Positions 1-9,228 are shown, counted from the stretch's first letter. The stretch: DNA of 64,000 nt from Pedobacter gandavensis (GCF_014172405.1 NZ_WNXC01000001.1:744001-808000), one strand, 5' to 3'. Notes: generated by a model from the sequence alone, not told the origin. Translations and numbers: made by a program.

Positions 1-2
1 GT

Positions 3-80
3 GCGGAAAAGGATCATACTTTTTTTGTCCGTTTAACGCTCCCGCTGTTGGAAAAGCAAGTATTAGCGCAATCGGTATAG
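3..80 (+). CDS. 3' end of an unidentified gene, cut by the left edge
   Basis: An open frame enters from the left edge and stops at a TAG at 78-80. The last 25 residues include FFVRLTLPLLEKQ, an alternating hydrophobic pattern that would fit the final beta strand of a histidine-kinase ATPase domain, but this is a guess. A second frame (from base 2) is also open to 112, so the choice is uncertain. It converges on the DsbA-like gene, with the hairpin at 95-133 between them. Confidence 0.3.
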   Translation, partial: AEKDHTFFVRLTLPLLEKQVLAQSV

Positions 81-94
81 CAACATCAATAAAA

Positions 95-133
95 ATAAAG
101 GCCTTGCAGAATTAGTTTAAGCAAGGCCTTTAT
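95..133 (-). terminator. Intrinsic terminator of the galM/DsbA-like operon
   Basis: Two 13-base arms (95-107 and 121-133) form a perfect stem containing AAGGCCTTGC. Read on the minus strand the stem is followed by TTTTTATTG, a good T-tract. It lies just after the minus-strand stop at 173 and could also stop the plus-strand gene entering from the left. Confidence 0.8.
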
Positions 134-172
134 GATTAGGGCTATCTACCCTATTGTATCACTACCTCTTGA

Positions 173-808
173 TTAACGAGCTTCCCAAGCTTGATTTAAA
201 GCGCCAAGAAATGTTTCTGGTGGTTGTGCTCCGGAAACTGCCAGTTTATCATTGAAGACGAAGAATGGGACACCGCGAACACCTATAGTTTCCGCAGTTT
301 TCTCATCATACCTTACCTCATCGGTAAATTGGTCAGTATTTAACATTTCTTTGATCTCTTTTGCATCTAAACCGATAGCAACACCAATCTCTACTAATGC
401 ATCATGATCATCGATGTTCTTTCCATCTGTAAAATGCGCCTTAAACATGGCTTCTTCTATGGCATCTCCCAATCCTTTTGTTTTTGCCAATTGAATTAAG
501 CGGTGTGCATCAAAAGAATTGGCAACGATTGCCTGGTCGAAATTAAAGGTAAGGCCTACTTCAGCAGCCGCATTGGCTACGTTTTTATGAGTTTCTGCTG
601 CCCATTCTTTGGACTTGCCATAACGTTCAGCCAAATACTCTTCAGAAGTTTTATCGAGTACTGTTGCCGCATTCGGATCCAGCTCGAAGCTATGCCATTC
701 CACTTCTATTTCTCCCTTATGTTCAAAATCTGCCAATGCAGTTTCAAACTTTCTCTTTCCTATATAGCAAAACGGACACCTTACGTCCGACCAGATATCG
801 ACTTTCAT
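173..808 (-). CDS. DsbA family oxidoreductase (FrnE-like)
   Basis: The 211-residue product has a thioredoxin fold of the DsbA/FrnE/2-hydroxychromene-isomerase type. The redox motif CPFC is at residues 11-14 directly after the first strand, and a cis-proline-like GVPFFVF segment lies near residue 180. No signal peptide is visible, so a cytoplasmic dithiol oxidoreductase or isomerase is likely rather than a periplasmic DsbA. It begins one base after galM ends on the same strand, so the two are probably co-transcribed; that pairing looks like chance rather than a shared pathway. The ATG start leaves no extension before the first strand. Confidence 0.88.
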   Translation of the reverse strand: MKVDIWSDVRCPFCYIGKRKFETALADFEHKGEIEVEWHSFELDPNAATVLDKTSEEYLAERYGKSKEWAAETHKNVANAAAEVGLTFNFDQAIVANSFDAHRLIQLAKTKGLGDAIEEAMFKAHFTDGKNIDDHDALVEIGVAIGLDAKEIKEMLNTDQFTDEVRYDEKTAETIGVRGVPFFVFNDKLAVSGAQPPETFLGALNQAWEAR

Positions 809-809
809 A

Positions 810-1847
810 TTAATTATGTTCTATTTTATAAACTGTAGTTTGTGTATAAGTTTCTCCCGGTCTCAAAATTGTACTTGGAAAAGAAGGCACATTGATTCCA
901 TTTGGATGGTGCTGTGTTTCTACGCAGAAAGCTTCGTAAGGATGGTAAGTTGCCCCCCCTTTTCCTCCTTGTACCGTTAAGTATTTGGCGGTGTATAGGT
1001 GCGCAACAGGCTCAGTGGTATAAACAGATAATTTAAGGCCACTTTTTTCTTCTGAAGTTTCTGAAGCCAAGGTAAATTCACCGTATGGTTTATCTAAAAC
1101 GTACGTTTGATCATATCCTTCTTCCGGATTCCAGTCATGAGCAAATGTTTTTCCTCCTAAAAAGTCATGATTAGTACCTTCTACAGGGATTAACTTCCCG
1201 GTTACGACATAATTATCATCTTGTTCCAGGTAATTACTTGCAGGCATCCTGTGGAAGTGCTGATCAATTACGCCAAGATCCGGAGAAAGATTGAAATAAC
1301 TATGATGTGTTAAATTGATGGCGGTGGCCTCATCTGTAACCGCTTTATAGTCTAGTCTCAACTCATTGTCGTCCGTTAGCTTAAATGTCAGTTGAACAGT
1401 CAGGTTGCCTGGGAAATTCTCTTCCCCTGCTGGACTAATATATTGTAAAGTCAGACTTGGATCAATGGTTGGTAAAACTGTCCATACTTTTTTGTCGAAG
1501 CCAATATCGCCACCGTGAAGGCAATCTCCACCTTTCGCTTGGGACAATTGGTGGACCTTTCCATCGATCGTGAATCGTCCGTCTTTAATGCGGTTGGCAT
1601 AGCGTCCAATTACCGCCCCTAGGTAAGGGTAATTGGCCAGGTAATCCTCATTGATATATCCTTCAAAATCATCAAAACCCAGTACGATATCTTGCTTTTC
1701 ACCCTGTTTATTAGTCACGATGAACTTATTAATGATCGCGCCATAGTTATATATTTTTACATAAGTACCATGCGTATTTGTTAACTCAATTCCGAAGACT
1801 TCTTTATCATCAATAAATTTCCCGGTCTTGATTAGCTTTGTTTCCAT
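810..1847 (-). CDS. galM: Galactose mutarotase (aldose 1-epimerase)
   Basis: The 345-residue protein matches the length and order of GalM. It interconverts alpha- and beta-galactose so that galactokinase receives its alpha substrate. Visible family marks are GRYANRI and LHGGDIGFDKK in the N-terminal half, LTHHSYFNLS (catalytic His region), and FCVETQHHPNGIN, which carries the catalytic Glu. There is no signal peptide, so it is probably cytoplasmic. It is transcribed divergently from galK across 84 bases, which supports a shared galactose-use role and shared control. Confidence 0.95.
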   Translation of the reverse strand: METKLIKTGKFIDDKEVFGIELTNTHGTYVKIYNYGAIINKFIVTNKQGEKQDIVLGFDDFEGYINEDYLANYPYLGAVIGRYANRIKDGRFTIDGKVHQLSQAKGGDCLHGGDIGFDKKVWTVLPTIDPSLTLQYISPAGEENFPGNLTVQLTFKLTDDNELRLDYKAVTDEATAINLTHHSYFNLSPDLGVIDQHFHRMPASNYLEQDDNYVVTGKLIPVEGTNHDFLGGKTFAHDWNPEEGYDQTYVLDKPYGEFTLASETSEEKSGLKLSVYTTEPVAHLYTAKYLTVQGGKGGATYHPYEAFCVETQHHPNGINVPSFPSTILRPGETYTQTTVYKIEHN

Positions 1848-1866
1848 AAATTGTATATTAGGGCGG

Positions 1867-1882
1867 TTGTTATTTATAACAA
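1867..1882. promoter_or_regulatory. Dyad in the galM/galK divergent promoter
   Basis: A perfect inverted repeat with 7-base arms (TTGTTAT / ATAACAA) separated by two bases lies in the 84-base gap between the divergent galM and galK starts. It is well placed to be an operator for both genes. No galactose regulator gene is nearby, and no clear TAnnTTTG box was found, so the role is inferred from position only. Confidence 0.4.
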
Positions 1883-1931
1883 TACTATCAATACTTTACT
1901 TAAAACAAAAACATTAATTTAAAAAATTACA

Positions 1932-3083
1932 ATGAAAGCGGAATTGACCGAAAAATTCTCAGCGCTATATGGACAAGAACCAAAGGCGAACTACTTTACC
2001 CCTGGACGCGTGAATCTGATTGGCGAGCATATTGATTATAACGGTGGATTGGTGATGCCATGTGCGATTACATTAGGAACCTGGTTAAGTATTGCGCCTA
2101 ACGACGACCAGGTAATTCGCTTTAAAAGTTTGAACTTCCCTGAAGAACAGGAGATTTCATTGCAGGATGCATACACTAAAACCGGTTCTGAATGGTACAA
2201 TTATCCATTAGGTGTGTTTAATGAAATCCTAAAGAAGCATAAAATTCCTACTGGTTTGGACCTCTTATTTTACGGTAATATACCTATTGGTTCTGGACTT
2301 TCCTCTTCAGCATCTATAGAAGTCGCTATGGCTTATGCATTAAATGATTTCTTTGATTTGGGCTATGAGAAAATTGAGATTCCATTGCTGGCACAGAAAG
2401 TAGAGAATGAATTCATAGGTGTAAATTGCGGCATAATGGACCAGTTTGCTGTTGCATTTGGAGAAGAACATAAGGCTTTAATGCTGAATTGCGATACTTT
2501 AAAGCACAAATCTGTGGATTGTAACCTTGGAGATTACCGTTTGGCGATCATCAATACAAATAAGCCAAGAAAGCTTGCGGAATCAAAATACAATGAAAGA
2601 GTTGCGGAATGCCAAGCTGCTTTAGCAGACCTTAACAAAGAAATTAAATTAAATAACTTATGTGAGTTGAATGCAGAGAAATTTGCCTTACATAGCCAAT
2701 TGATCACAGATGAAACCGTATTAAAAAGAGCGACGCATGTGATCAAAGAAAACGACCGTGTGCACCTTGCTGCGAAAGCACTAAACGATGGTGATTTACA
2801 AGAATTTGGTCGTTTAATGTATGCTTCTCACCAGTCATTGAAGGACCTTTATGAGGTTACTGGTAAAGAATTGGATGCTGTTGTGGAGTTTTGTGGTGAT
2901 TACGAACATGTAATCGGTGCAAGAATGACTGGTGCTGGTTTTGGTGGCTGTGCGATCGCCCTGCTTAAAAAAGGTCAGGAAGAAGATTTTTCTAAGCAAC
3001 TGACTGATTTTTATGTATCGCGTATTGGGTACCCTGCTTCTATTTATATCAGTGAAATTGGCAATGGTGCTTCTGCAATTTAA
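1932..3083 (+). CDS. galK: Galactokinase
   Basis: This 383-residue GHMP kinase phosphorylates galactose at C1 with ATP, the first committed Leloir step. The galactokinase signature GRVNLIGEHIDYNGG is near residue 26, the GHMP ATP-binding loop GSGLSSSASIE near residue 117, and the third motif GARMTGAGFGGC near residue 331. Length is normal for the family. It sits opposite galM; no galT, galE or galactose permease is visible in the window, so the rest of the pathway must be elsewhere. Confidence 0.97.
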   Translation: MKAELTEKFSALYGQEPKANYFTPGRVNLIGEHIDYNGGLVMPCAITLGTWLSIAPNDDQVIRFKSLNFPEEQEISLQDAYTKTGSEWYNYPLGVFNEILKKHKIPTGLDLLFYGNIPIGSGLSSSASIEVAMAYALNDFFDLGYEKIEIPLLAQKVENEFIGVNCGIMDQFAVAFGEEHKALMLNCDTLKHKSVDCNLGDYRLAIINTNKPRKLAESKYNERVAECQAALADLNKEIKLNNLCELNAEKFALHSQLITDETVLKRATHVIKENDRVHLAAKALNDGDLQEFGRLMYASHQSLKDLYEVTGKELDAVVEFCGDYEHVIGARMTGAGFGGCAIALLKKGQEEDFSKQLTDFYVSRIGYPASIYISEIGNGASAI

Positions 3084-3086
3084 TCT

Positions 3087-3094
3087 TATTTTTG
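3087..3094 (+). promoter_or_regulatory. Possible -7 box before the RNA methyltransferase gene
   Basis: TATTTTTG matches the Bacteroidota -7 consensus TAnnTTTG and lies 29 bases before the ATG at 3123. No TTTG-like -33 element was found at the usual 19-21 base spacing, so support is partial. Confidence 0.35.
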
Positions 3095-3122
3095 CCCCCA
3101 TAGAATAGAATAATAGTCCTTA

Positions 3123-3653
3123 ATGAAGAAATTAAAAACAGACGAGCTAAACCGTGTAGGTGTAGAAGAGTTTAAAGAACAGGAGAAATTACCGGTTATT
3201 GTAGTGTTGGATAACGTGCGAAGTATGCACAATATCGGCTCTGTATTTAGAACAGCAGATGGTTTTGCCATTGAGAAATTATACTTGTGTGGTATCACTG
3301 CACAACCTCCCCACCGCGAAATCGAGAAGACCGCATTAGGAGCTACACAATCTGTAGCCTGGGAACATTTTGAAACGACATTGGATGCTGTGGCCAGTTT
3401 ACGTAAAGATGGATATGAGATCATTGCGATTGAACAGGCATCCGGAAGTACGATGTTGAACACTTTTCAGCCAGATGTACAGAAAAAATACGCTTTGATT
3501 TTCGGAAATGAAGTGAATGGTGTGAGTGATGAGGTGATGACACAAATTGATGAATGTATTGAAATTCCTCAATTTGGGACTAAACATTCTTTTAATATTG
3601 TAATCTCAGCAGGAATTGTACTCTGGGATTTCTTTGCTAAATTAAGATTATAA
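3123..3653 (+). CDS. TrmH/SpoU family RNA 2'-O-methyltransferase
   Basis: The 176-residue product is a SPOUT-class methyltransferase that uses S-adenosylmethionine to methylate ribose 2'-OH in tRNA or rRNA. Family motifs in order are VVLDNVRSMHNIGSVFRTAD (motif 1, Asn and Arg), ALIFGNEVNGVSDEV (motif 2) and IPQFGTKHSFNIVISAGIV (motif 3), which together build the trefoil-knot SAM site. It lacks the N-terminal RNA-binding extension of 23S rRNA enzymes such as RlmB, so a tRNA or unknown substrate is likely. It follows galK by 39 bases and has its own possible -7 box. Confidence 0.9.
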   Translation: MKKLKTDELNRVGVEEFKEQEKLPVIVVLDNVRSMHNIGSVFRTADGFAIEKLYLCGITAQPPHREIEKTALGATQSVAWEHFETTLDAVASLRKDGYEIIAIEQASGSTMLNTFQPDVQKKYALIFGNEVNGVSDEVMTQIDECIEIPQFGTKHSFNIVISAGIVLWDFFAKLRL

Positions 3654-3674
3654 ATACTTTTATAAGGCTGATTT

Positions 3675-4334
3675 ATGGAAAACCAATTACTTAAAAAACT
3701 GCATATAAAACCTGGATACAAAGTGCTCATTGAGAATGCTCCGGAGAATTTAGTAGAACTATTAGGTGATTTTGATGCGATACAGCTCAGCTTTAACCCT
3801 GAAAAGGAGTTTGATGCAGTACTTCTATTTGTGGCCAATGGCTATGAATTGGAAGAACATTTGGATAAATTACATAAAAAGCTACAGCAAAACACCTTAT
3901 TCTGGATTGCTTATCCTAAAAAAAGTTCAGGGATAGCAACTGATTTGAACATGATGGGACCTTGGGATGAATTGAAAACTTATCAATTGACACCTTGCGC
4001 CTCTGCCTCTATTTCCGAGGTCTGGACAGGTCTCCGTCTGAAGCCTATTGATTTGGTAAAAGCATCTCCCGTTAGGAATGAAAACATTCAAAAGAATGAT
4101 TTCTCTAATTACATTGATGTACAGAATAAGCAAGTAAAAGCACCTGAGGATCTTGAATTCGCATTAAAACAATATCCGACAGCCTTGGAGTATTTCTTGT
4201 CGCTGGCCTATTCTCATAAAAAAGAATATGTACTTTGGATATTAACTGCGAAACAAGATAAAACCAGGATTGGAAGAATAGAGAAAACGATCCAAATGCT
4301 GCTTGCGAAAAAAAAGAATCCAAACGACAAATAA
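3675..4334 (+). CDS. DUF3052-like / YdeI (OmpD-associated) fusion protein
   Basis: The 219-residue protein appears to have two parts. Residues about 5-125 resemble DUF3052 (LHIKPGYKVLIENAPENL opening, then a beta/alpha pattern with VLLFVANGYELEEHL). Residues about 150-215 look like the C-terminal YdeI/OmdA region (DLEFALKQYPTALEYFLSL, then a basic RIGRIEKTIQML helix). YdeI-type proteins have been linked to bacteriocin or peptide resistance, but the function here is unknown. No signal peptide or membrane segment is seen. It follows the RNA methyltransferase by 21 bases and probably shares its transcript. Confidence 0.65.
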   Translation: MENQLLKKLHIKPGYKVLIENAPENLVELLGDFDAIQLSFNPEKEFDAVLLFVANGYELEEHLDKLHKKLQQNTLFWIAYPKKSSGIATDLNMMGPWDELKTYQLTPCASASISEVWTGLRLKPIDLVKASPVRNENIQKNDFSNYIDVQNKQVKAPEDLEFALKQYPTALEYFLSLAYSHKKEYVLWILTAKQDKTRIGRIEKTIQMLLAKKKNPNDK

Positions 4335-4372
4335 TTAAATGGCTACTTATCTTTAGATAAGTAGCCATTTAA
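4335..4372. terminator. Hairpin between convergent genes
   Basis: A 17-base perfect stem (4335-4351 with 4356-4372) with a TTTA loop follows directly on the stop codon at 4334. The SusD gene converges from the other side. The T-tract is weak on both strands, so it may act in both directions. Confidence 0.7.
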
Positions 4373-4399
4373 AGTTAAATCAGTCTTTTTCCCACAAAA

Positions 4400-5821
4400 T
4401 TATTTTGCCCACCAAACCGGAACAGAGGTCAGTATTCCTTGTTGCGGCTGGGGATTTGAAGTAATCTCCTGAGAAGGATAAGGAAAACGCTGAGGGATAT
4501 ATGGCCGGAATGCATTAACAACTACATTTAAAGTTGGGTATCCTGTTCTACGCCAGTCATTATAAGCTTCCAGTGATAAGAAATTAGCCACATACTTTTC
4601 TCCAATTAAGCTCTTTAGCGGAGTAGTTGGATCCAGTGTTCCATGTGCAGCGATATAGGTGTTTATATTATCTGTGCTGACGCCCAGGGAAAGCATGTTT
4701 TGCCTGATGGCTTCTGCAAATATAGGTTGAGCACTGCCTGAACCAGACTTAATTAATGTGGCTTCAGCTTTAATAAACAAAGCCTCAGCATAGGTTGCCA
4801 GGTAAACAGGTGCTGCTGGTCCCACTTGATCTAAGAGCAAATACCCACCGACCTTGGGGCCTACAGTGGCATATATTTTTGGATTCGGATCTGGATCTGT
4901 ACCACTTTCTCTGCCCAGAAAACCTCCACCAGAACCAGGAAGCGCAAGGATTGGTAACCTTGGGTCGTTGTTTGCCGTTAGTAGGTCGACAAAAGTTTTG
5001 TTTAACACCACACCACCAGCACCTGGTAAAGTTCCACGATACCAAGGGTTTTGTGATTTGTCGCCACCTTTATAGCTTACTTTAGCATTTTCACTATTGG
5101 CTGAAAATCCATTCTGCAAAGCTGCAAGCGCGAGGTCAGCTTGAGTGGAAGCAGAATATCCTGCTGCTTTACTTAACCGTAGGTAGTATCTGGCTTTGAG
5201 CGTGTAAGCAAATTTCTTCCAGGAAGGAAAATCCCCGGAGTAAATCAGGTCATCTGCTTTTGCCGTAATACCAGAAGGTGTCGTATTCAAAATGACAATA
5301 GCTTCATCTAAATTTTGTTGAATGAGCTTGTAAATGTCTTCCTGGCTATCATATTTTGGTTTTAATCCATCTAGTGCACGAAAGGCTTCTGAGTAAGGAA
5401 TATCTCCAAATAAATCTGTACAGACTGCCAAATTATAAGCTAGCATTACTTTTCCAATTGCAGCATAGCTGTTGTTTCCCCCTGCTTCTGCTTTACTTAT
5501 CATGATTCTTAAGTTATTGAAAATTGCAGGGTAAAGGTCAAAACTCCAGGTATTGTTAACGTCACTAGGGGTAATTCTATAACTGTCAATTTCTGGTGGC
5601 GCCTGATTGATTGCCAATTGTTGCGTCCAGTAAGCCGCAACAGAGCCGGGAAAACCGCCAAGAATATTGGTCGTGGTATAAAGTTCAACAGGTGTTAAGA
5701 TCAGCGCCTCCTGAACATCTAAAGGGTTGTTAGGATCTTTATTGATATCCAAATATTTCTTACATCCAGATGCAGAAACCAGCATTAAAAATGCTACGAA
5801 TAAATAATTTATCTTTTTCAT
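4400..5821 (-). CDS. SusD/RagB-like nutrient-binding outer-membrane lipoprotein
   Basis: The 473-residue product has a lipoprotein signal peptide with the lipobox SASGC at residues 16-20, so the mature protein starts at Cys20. The following KKYLDINKDPNNP opening and the tetratricopeptide-like helical layout are typical of SusD/RagB proteins, which form the lid over a SusC barrel and capture glycans or peptides at the cell surface. The C-terminal FPYPSQEI and the near-final SVPVWW resemble the SusD-like_2 subgroup. It lies 11 bases after the SusC gene on the same strand. No glycosidase, protease or regulator is adjacent, so the substrate cannot be told from context. Confidence 0.92.
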   Translation of the reverse strand: MKKINYLFVAFLMLVSASGCKKYLDINKDPNNPLDVQEALILTPVELYTTTNILGGFPGSVAAYWTQQLAINQAPPEIDSYRITPSDVNNTWSFDLYPAIFNNLRIMISKAEAGGNNSYAAIGKVMLAYNLAVCTDLFGDIPYSEAFRALDGLKPKYDSQEDIYKLIQQNLDEAIVILNTTPSGITAKADDLIYSGDFPSWKKFAYTLKARYYLRLSKAAGYSASTQADLALAALQNGFSANSENAKVSYKGGDKSQNPWYRGTLPGAGGVVLNKTFVDLLTANNDPRLPILALPGSGGGFLGRESGTDPDPNPKIYATVGPKVGGYLLLDQVGPAAPVYLATYAEALFIKAEATLIKSGSGSAQPIFAEAIRQNMLSLGVSTDNINTYIAAHGTLDPTTPLKSLIGEKYVANFLSLEAYNDWRRTGYPTLNVVVNAFRPYIPQRFPYPSQEITSNPQPQQGILTSVPVWWAK

Positions 5822-5832
5822 GATTGATCTGT

Positions 5833-8800
5833 TTAAAAGGTAACTTTTACTGCAAAATTGAAACTTCTGTTAGATGGCGTTACAAAGTTGGTAAAGCCAC
5901 CTCCATTTCCTGTTCCATACAAACTCACTTCAGGATCTGAGCCTGTATAGTGTGGTGTATAGAACCAGAGGTTCCTACCTGTTGCAGATACACTTAATCC
6001 TCTAAAGGGCATTTTCTTCAATAAATCTGCTGGAAAAGTATAAGCCAGCGTTACCTGTCTTAGTTTAACATAAGTTCCATCTTCTACTCCATTTTCATCG
6101 ACTGCTGAAAAGTTTTCCTGATAGTACTTTTGATCTAATGTAATCTGTTTGGTGTTCGGTGAACCATCTTCAGTTACCCCTTCAATAACTTTAGTTGCAG
6201 TTCTGTCTTGGGTAACTTTAGTAACCCCATAAAAATTGAGGTAAAAATTATCAAGATTGTATACATCTCCACCCTTTTTCATGTCAAGTACAGCAGAAAG
6301 GCTAATGCCTTTATAGGTGAAGGTTGTGGTTAGACCTGCATTCCATTTTGGGGCGGTATTTCCAATTGCCCCAAGTGTTTCATCTATGATAGGGTAACCT
6401 TGATCATCAATGACTAACTTTCCGGCATCATTGCGAAGGTACCTTGAACCAAAAATAACGGCATAAGGTTGATTTTTATAAGCAAAAACACCCGGGCTCA
6501 CAAAGCCTGCAAACTGAATGTTGTCAAGACCTTGTCCGATATCAGTTACCTTATTTTTAATCTTGGCAAAATTCAGGCTAATATCCCAGGTGATGTCCTT
6601 TGTTTTGATGGGAGTACCACCTAGTACAAGTTCAATTCCACGATTATACATGCTTGCCGCATTAATAACAGCTGCATTAAAACCACTTGATGGGGTGATT
6701 GGCGTTGTACTAATCAGATCCTGGCTTAGTTTATTAAAATAAGTTGCTTCAAGATTCAATCTGTTTTTGAGGAATTTAAATTCAAGCCCGGTTTCAAACT
6801 CCTTTAAGCCTTCATTCTTCAAGTTCTTGTCACCATAGGTATTGGTTAATAAGAACCCATTCAGATTGTCATAAGGGAATTCTATATTTCCAATAACCGG
6901 TTTTATATATGGGGTACCTATACTATAAGGTGCTACATTATCATTTCCTACATAAGAATAAGAAATGCGGAATTTACCGAAATTCATAATCGGATTTTTA
7001 CTCATTCCCAATGCTTCTGTGAAGATAAATCCGGCAGATGCTGAACCATAAGGATAATACTGTTTACTGCTGCTAAGTACAGAAGTTCCATCATATCTTC
7101 CTGTTAATGACAAAGATAGCATTCTCTTGTATTCACCTGTCATCTGTACATACACACCTACTTTTCTATAATTGCTTTCCGTAATTGTGGAGATTTGGGT
7201 GGACGCATTGGCGATATTATAGAAGTCTTTAGCTGATAAACCTATCCCCTTGTCAAAGATTGTTTTCTGATTAGAAGCCAGGATATTATTACCGATCAAA
7301 ATACTTCCAAAGAAATCATCACCGAAGCTCTTCTTTGCTTCTACAATCAAATCATGATTGTATTGTCTGAAGTTAATCTCTCTATTGTACATTTTACCGT
7401 TATCAGATTCTCCACCCACAATTCCGGGAGCTTCATGGTAATGCGTGTCATCATTAAAAATATCTGCGCCTAACCGCTCTGTGATCGTTAGCCATGGAGT
7501 TGGATTATAAGTAACTGTAAAAACTGGCAAAAATCTGTTTACTTGGGAGGAAAATTGTACATTATCCACTAACCAGTAAGGATTATTTCTTGCGGCACGA
7601 TATACCCTTTGTGTTCCATCCGGATAAGTAGTAGGGAGTGGGTTCCAGGATATGGGAGCAGCATAAACTGTCCAAAATGGACTTGCAAGGCTATTTCCTT
7701 CAGGTAAACGATCATTAGCAGTATTCACATAATTTAGTTGTCCAATTACGTTTATCTTATCCGTAATATTATTTGAAAACTTAGTAAAGAAAGAGTGACG
7801 GCCAAAATCAGTTCCCGGCATTGTTCCTTTGGTTTTCAAGTAAGAGTATGAAACGAGGTAGGTTGACTTATCACTTGCACCGCTTACCGCAACGGTGTTA
7901 TCGGTTGTAAATCCAGTTCTGAAAAATTCCTTCCTGGGATCGTGTTTTTGCACCGGAGCCCCATTGACTATCAACCCATCAATAGGTGGTCCCCAAGAAC
8001 CTGAACCCAATTCTCCATTATTTCCATCTACATACACTCCATTGCTACCTTGAGCATACTTATCCTGAAATTCGGGAAATATTGGATGGTCTACCGTAAT
8101 TCCTGAAGAGACAGAAACTGAAGGTTTCCCCTTACCTGTTTTTGTGGTAATCATAACCACACCTCTTGCTGCAGCGGATCCATACAGTGCGCTAGCTGCC
8201 GCGCCTTTTAGTACAGTCACGCTTTCTACAATATTTGGATCAATATCAATGGCTCTATTGGCTGTCCCTCCCGCACTTAATGCGCCATCTGGATTCCCAG
8301 CTTCCGTGTTATTAATAGGTACGCCGTCCACAACAAAGAGCGCACCGTTTTCCCCGGTTAAAGAGGTATTTCCACGGATTACAATTTTCGAAGAACTACC
8401 AGCGGCACCACTGGAGTTCGTGATTTGAACTCCGGCGACCTTACCAGCCAATGCATTCACCAAATTATTTTCCTTTGCAGCGACTAAAGCATTACCACTT
8501 ACTTCCTGTGTTGAATAAGTTAAGGTTCGTTTATCTCGCTTTATACCGAGTGCGGTAACTACAATTTCATTTAAGCTAGTTTCTTCATCTGATAAAGAAA
8601 CATCGATCTGATTATTACTTCCAATTGTTTTCGTCTGGGTTTTAAAACCGAGATAAGAAAATTCCAAACTCAGGTTGGTTCCAGTTACTTGGATGCTGTA
8701 CTTACCTGAAGAATTTGTTAAGGTGGCTGTCTTTTGACCCACGACCCGTATGGATACTCCAGGGAGAGGTTTTTGGTCACTTGCAGCGATCACAGTTCCC

Positions 8801-8877
8801 GTAATCGTACGGGTTTGTGCCCATGCGGCTATGCTAAATAGCGATAGAAGCATTAAAAATGGTAGTGATTTTTTCAT
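5833..8877 (-). CDS. SusC/RagA TonB-linked outer-membrane transporter
   Basis: This 1014-residue protein imports an oligomeric nutrient across the outer membrane using TonB energy, paired with the SusD lipoprotein. Visible parts in order: signal peptide ending AWAQ (residues 1-21), a carboxypeptidase-D-regulatory-like domain (about 22-110, ITGTVIAASDQKPLPGVS), a TonB-box-like NEIVVTALGI, a plug domain (VVDGVPINN, LKGAAASALYGSAAARGVV) and a long beta barrel ending in the aromatic FAVKVTF. No N-terminal STN signalling domain is present, so direct sigma/anti-sigma signalling is unlikely. Length is normal for the family. Confidence 0.95.
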   Translation of the reverse strand: MKKSLPFLMLLSLFSIAAWAQTRTITGTVIAASDQKPLPGVSIRVVGQKTATLTNSSGKYSIQVTGTNLSLEFSYLGFKTQTKTIGSNNQIDVSLSDEETSLNEIVVTALGIKRDKRTLTYSTQEVSGNALVAAKENNLVNALAGKVAGVQITNSSGAAGSSSKIVIRGNTSLTGENGALFVVDGVPINNTEAGNPDGALSAGGTANRAIDIDPNIVESVTVLKGAAASALYGSAAARGVVMITTKTGKGKPSVSVSSGITVDHPIFPEFQDKYAQGSNGVYVDGNNGELGSGSWGPPIDGLIVNGAPVQKHDPRKEFFRTGFTTDNTVAVSGASDKSTYLVSYSYLKTKGTMPGTDFGRHSFFTKFSNNITDKINVIGQLNYVNTANDRLPEGNSLASPFWTVYAAPISWNPLPTTYPDGTQRVYRAARNNPYWLVDNVQFSSQVNRFLPVFTVTYNPTPWLTITERLGADIFNDDTHYHEAPGIVGGESDNGKMYNREINFRQYNHDLIVEAKKSFGDDFFGSILIGNNILASNQKTIFDKGIGLSAKDFYNIANASTQISTITESNYRKVGVYVQMTGEYKRMLSLSLTGRYDGTSVLSSSKQYYPYGSASAGFIFTEALGMSKNPIMNFGKFRISYSYVGNDNVAPYSIGTPYIKPVIGNIEFPYDNLNGFLLTNTYGDKNLKNEGLKEFETGLEFKFLKNRLNLEATYFNKLSQDLISTTPITPSSGFNAAVINAASMYNRGIELVLGGTPIKTKDITWDISLNFAKIKNKVTDIGQGLDNIQFAGFVSPGVFAYKNQPYAVIFGSRYLRNDAGKLVIDDQGYPIIDETLGAIGNTAPKWNAGLTTTFTYKGISLSAVLDMKKGGDVYNLDNFYLNFYGVTKVTQDRTATKVIEGVTEDGSPNTKQITLDQKYYQENFSAVDENGVEDGTYVKLRQVTLAYTFPADLLKKMPFRGLSVSATGRNLWFYTPHYTGSDPEVSLYGTGNGGGFTNFVTPSNRSFNFAVKVTF

Positions 8878-9188
8878 AGTCCATTTAGAATTAGTTTCTT
8901 ACTTAAATTTAAGCAACAAACTACCTATCTGAATTATCTTGTCTCTTTTTTATTACAATTTCAAAAAAAAGGATTAAACATGTATATTGGGCGCTTTTTT
9001 TAACAATTAAGCCTGATAAAGGACTCGTATTGAGCATATAAATTCAGATTTACCACCTGTCCTAAGGAAGAGAAAGACAACAAAGGATCATATTAGAAAA
9101 GTTCTCTTGATTTTGTCAGCGCTTGTTCTTTCTTTGAAATTCTGCTGTGATCGCGTTTTGGATAATTTCTATATAAAAAATAATTCTC
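8878..9188. other. Upstream region of the SusCD operon
   Basis: About 310 bases between the SusC start and the gltBD terminator. It is A/T-rich and should hold the SusCD promoter. The best -7-like element near the gene is a TAGTTTG on the minus strand at about 8917-8923, one base short of the consensus, with no convincing -33 partner. No open frame, tRNA or strong repeat was seen. Confidence 0.4.
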
Positions 9189-9228
9189 AAAAAAAAGCAG
9201 CTATCAACCCGTAGGTAATAGCTGCTTT
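9189..9228 (-). terminator. Intrinsic terminator of gltBD
   Basis: A perfect 11-base stem (9194-9204 with 9218-9228, AAAGCAGCTAT) is followed on the minus strand by eight T. It lies 46 bases past the gltD stop. Confidence 0.85.

Noticed and set aside
4795..5085. Overlapping open frames inside the SusD gene
   Set aside because: Both are out-of-frame shadows of a well-supported gene.
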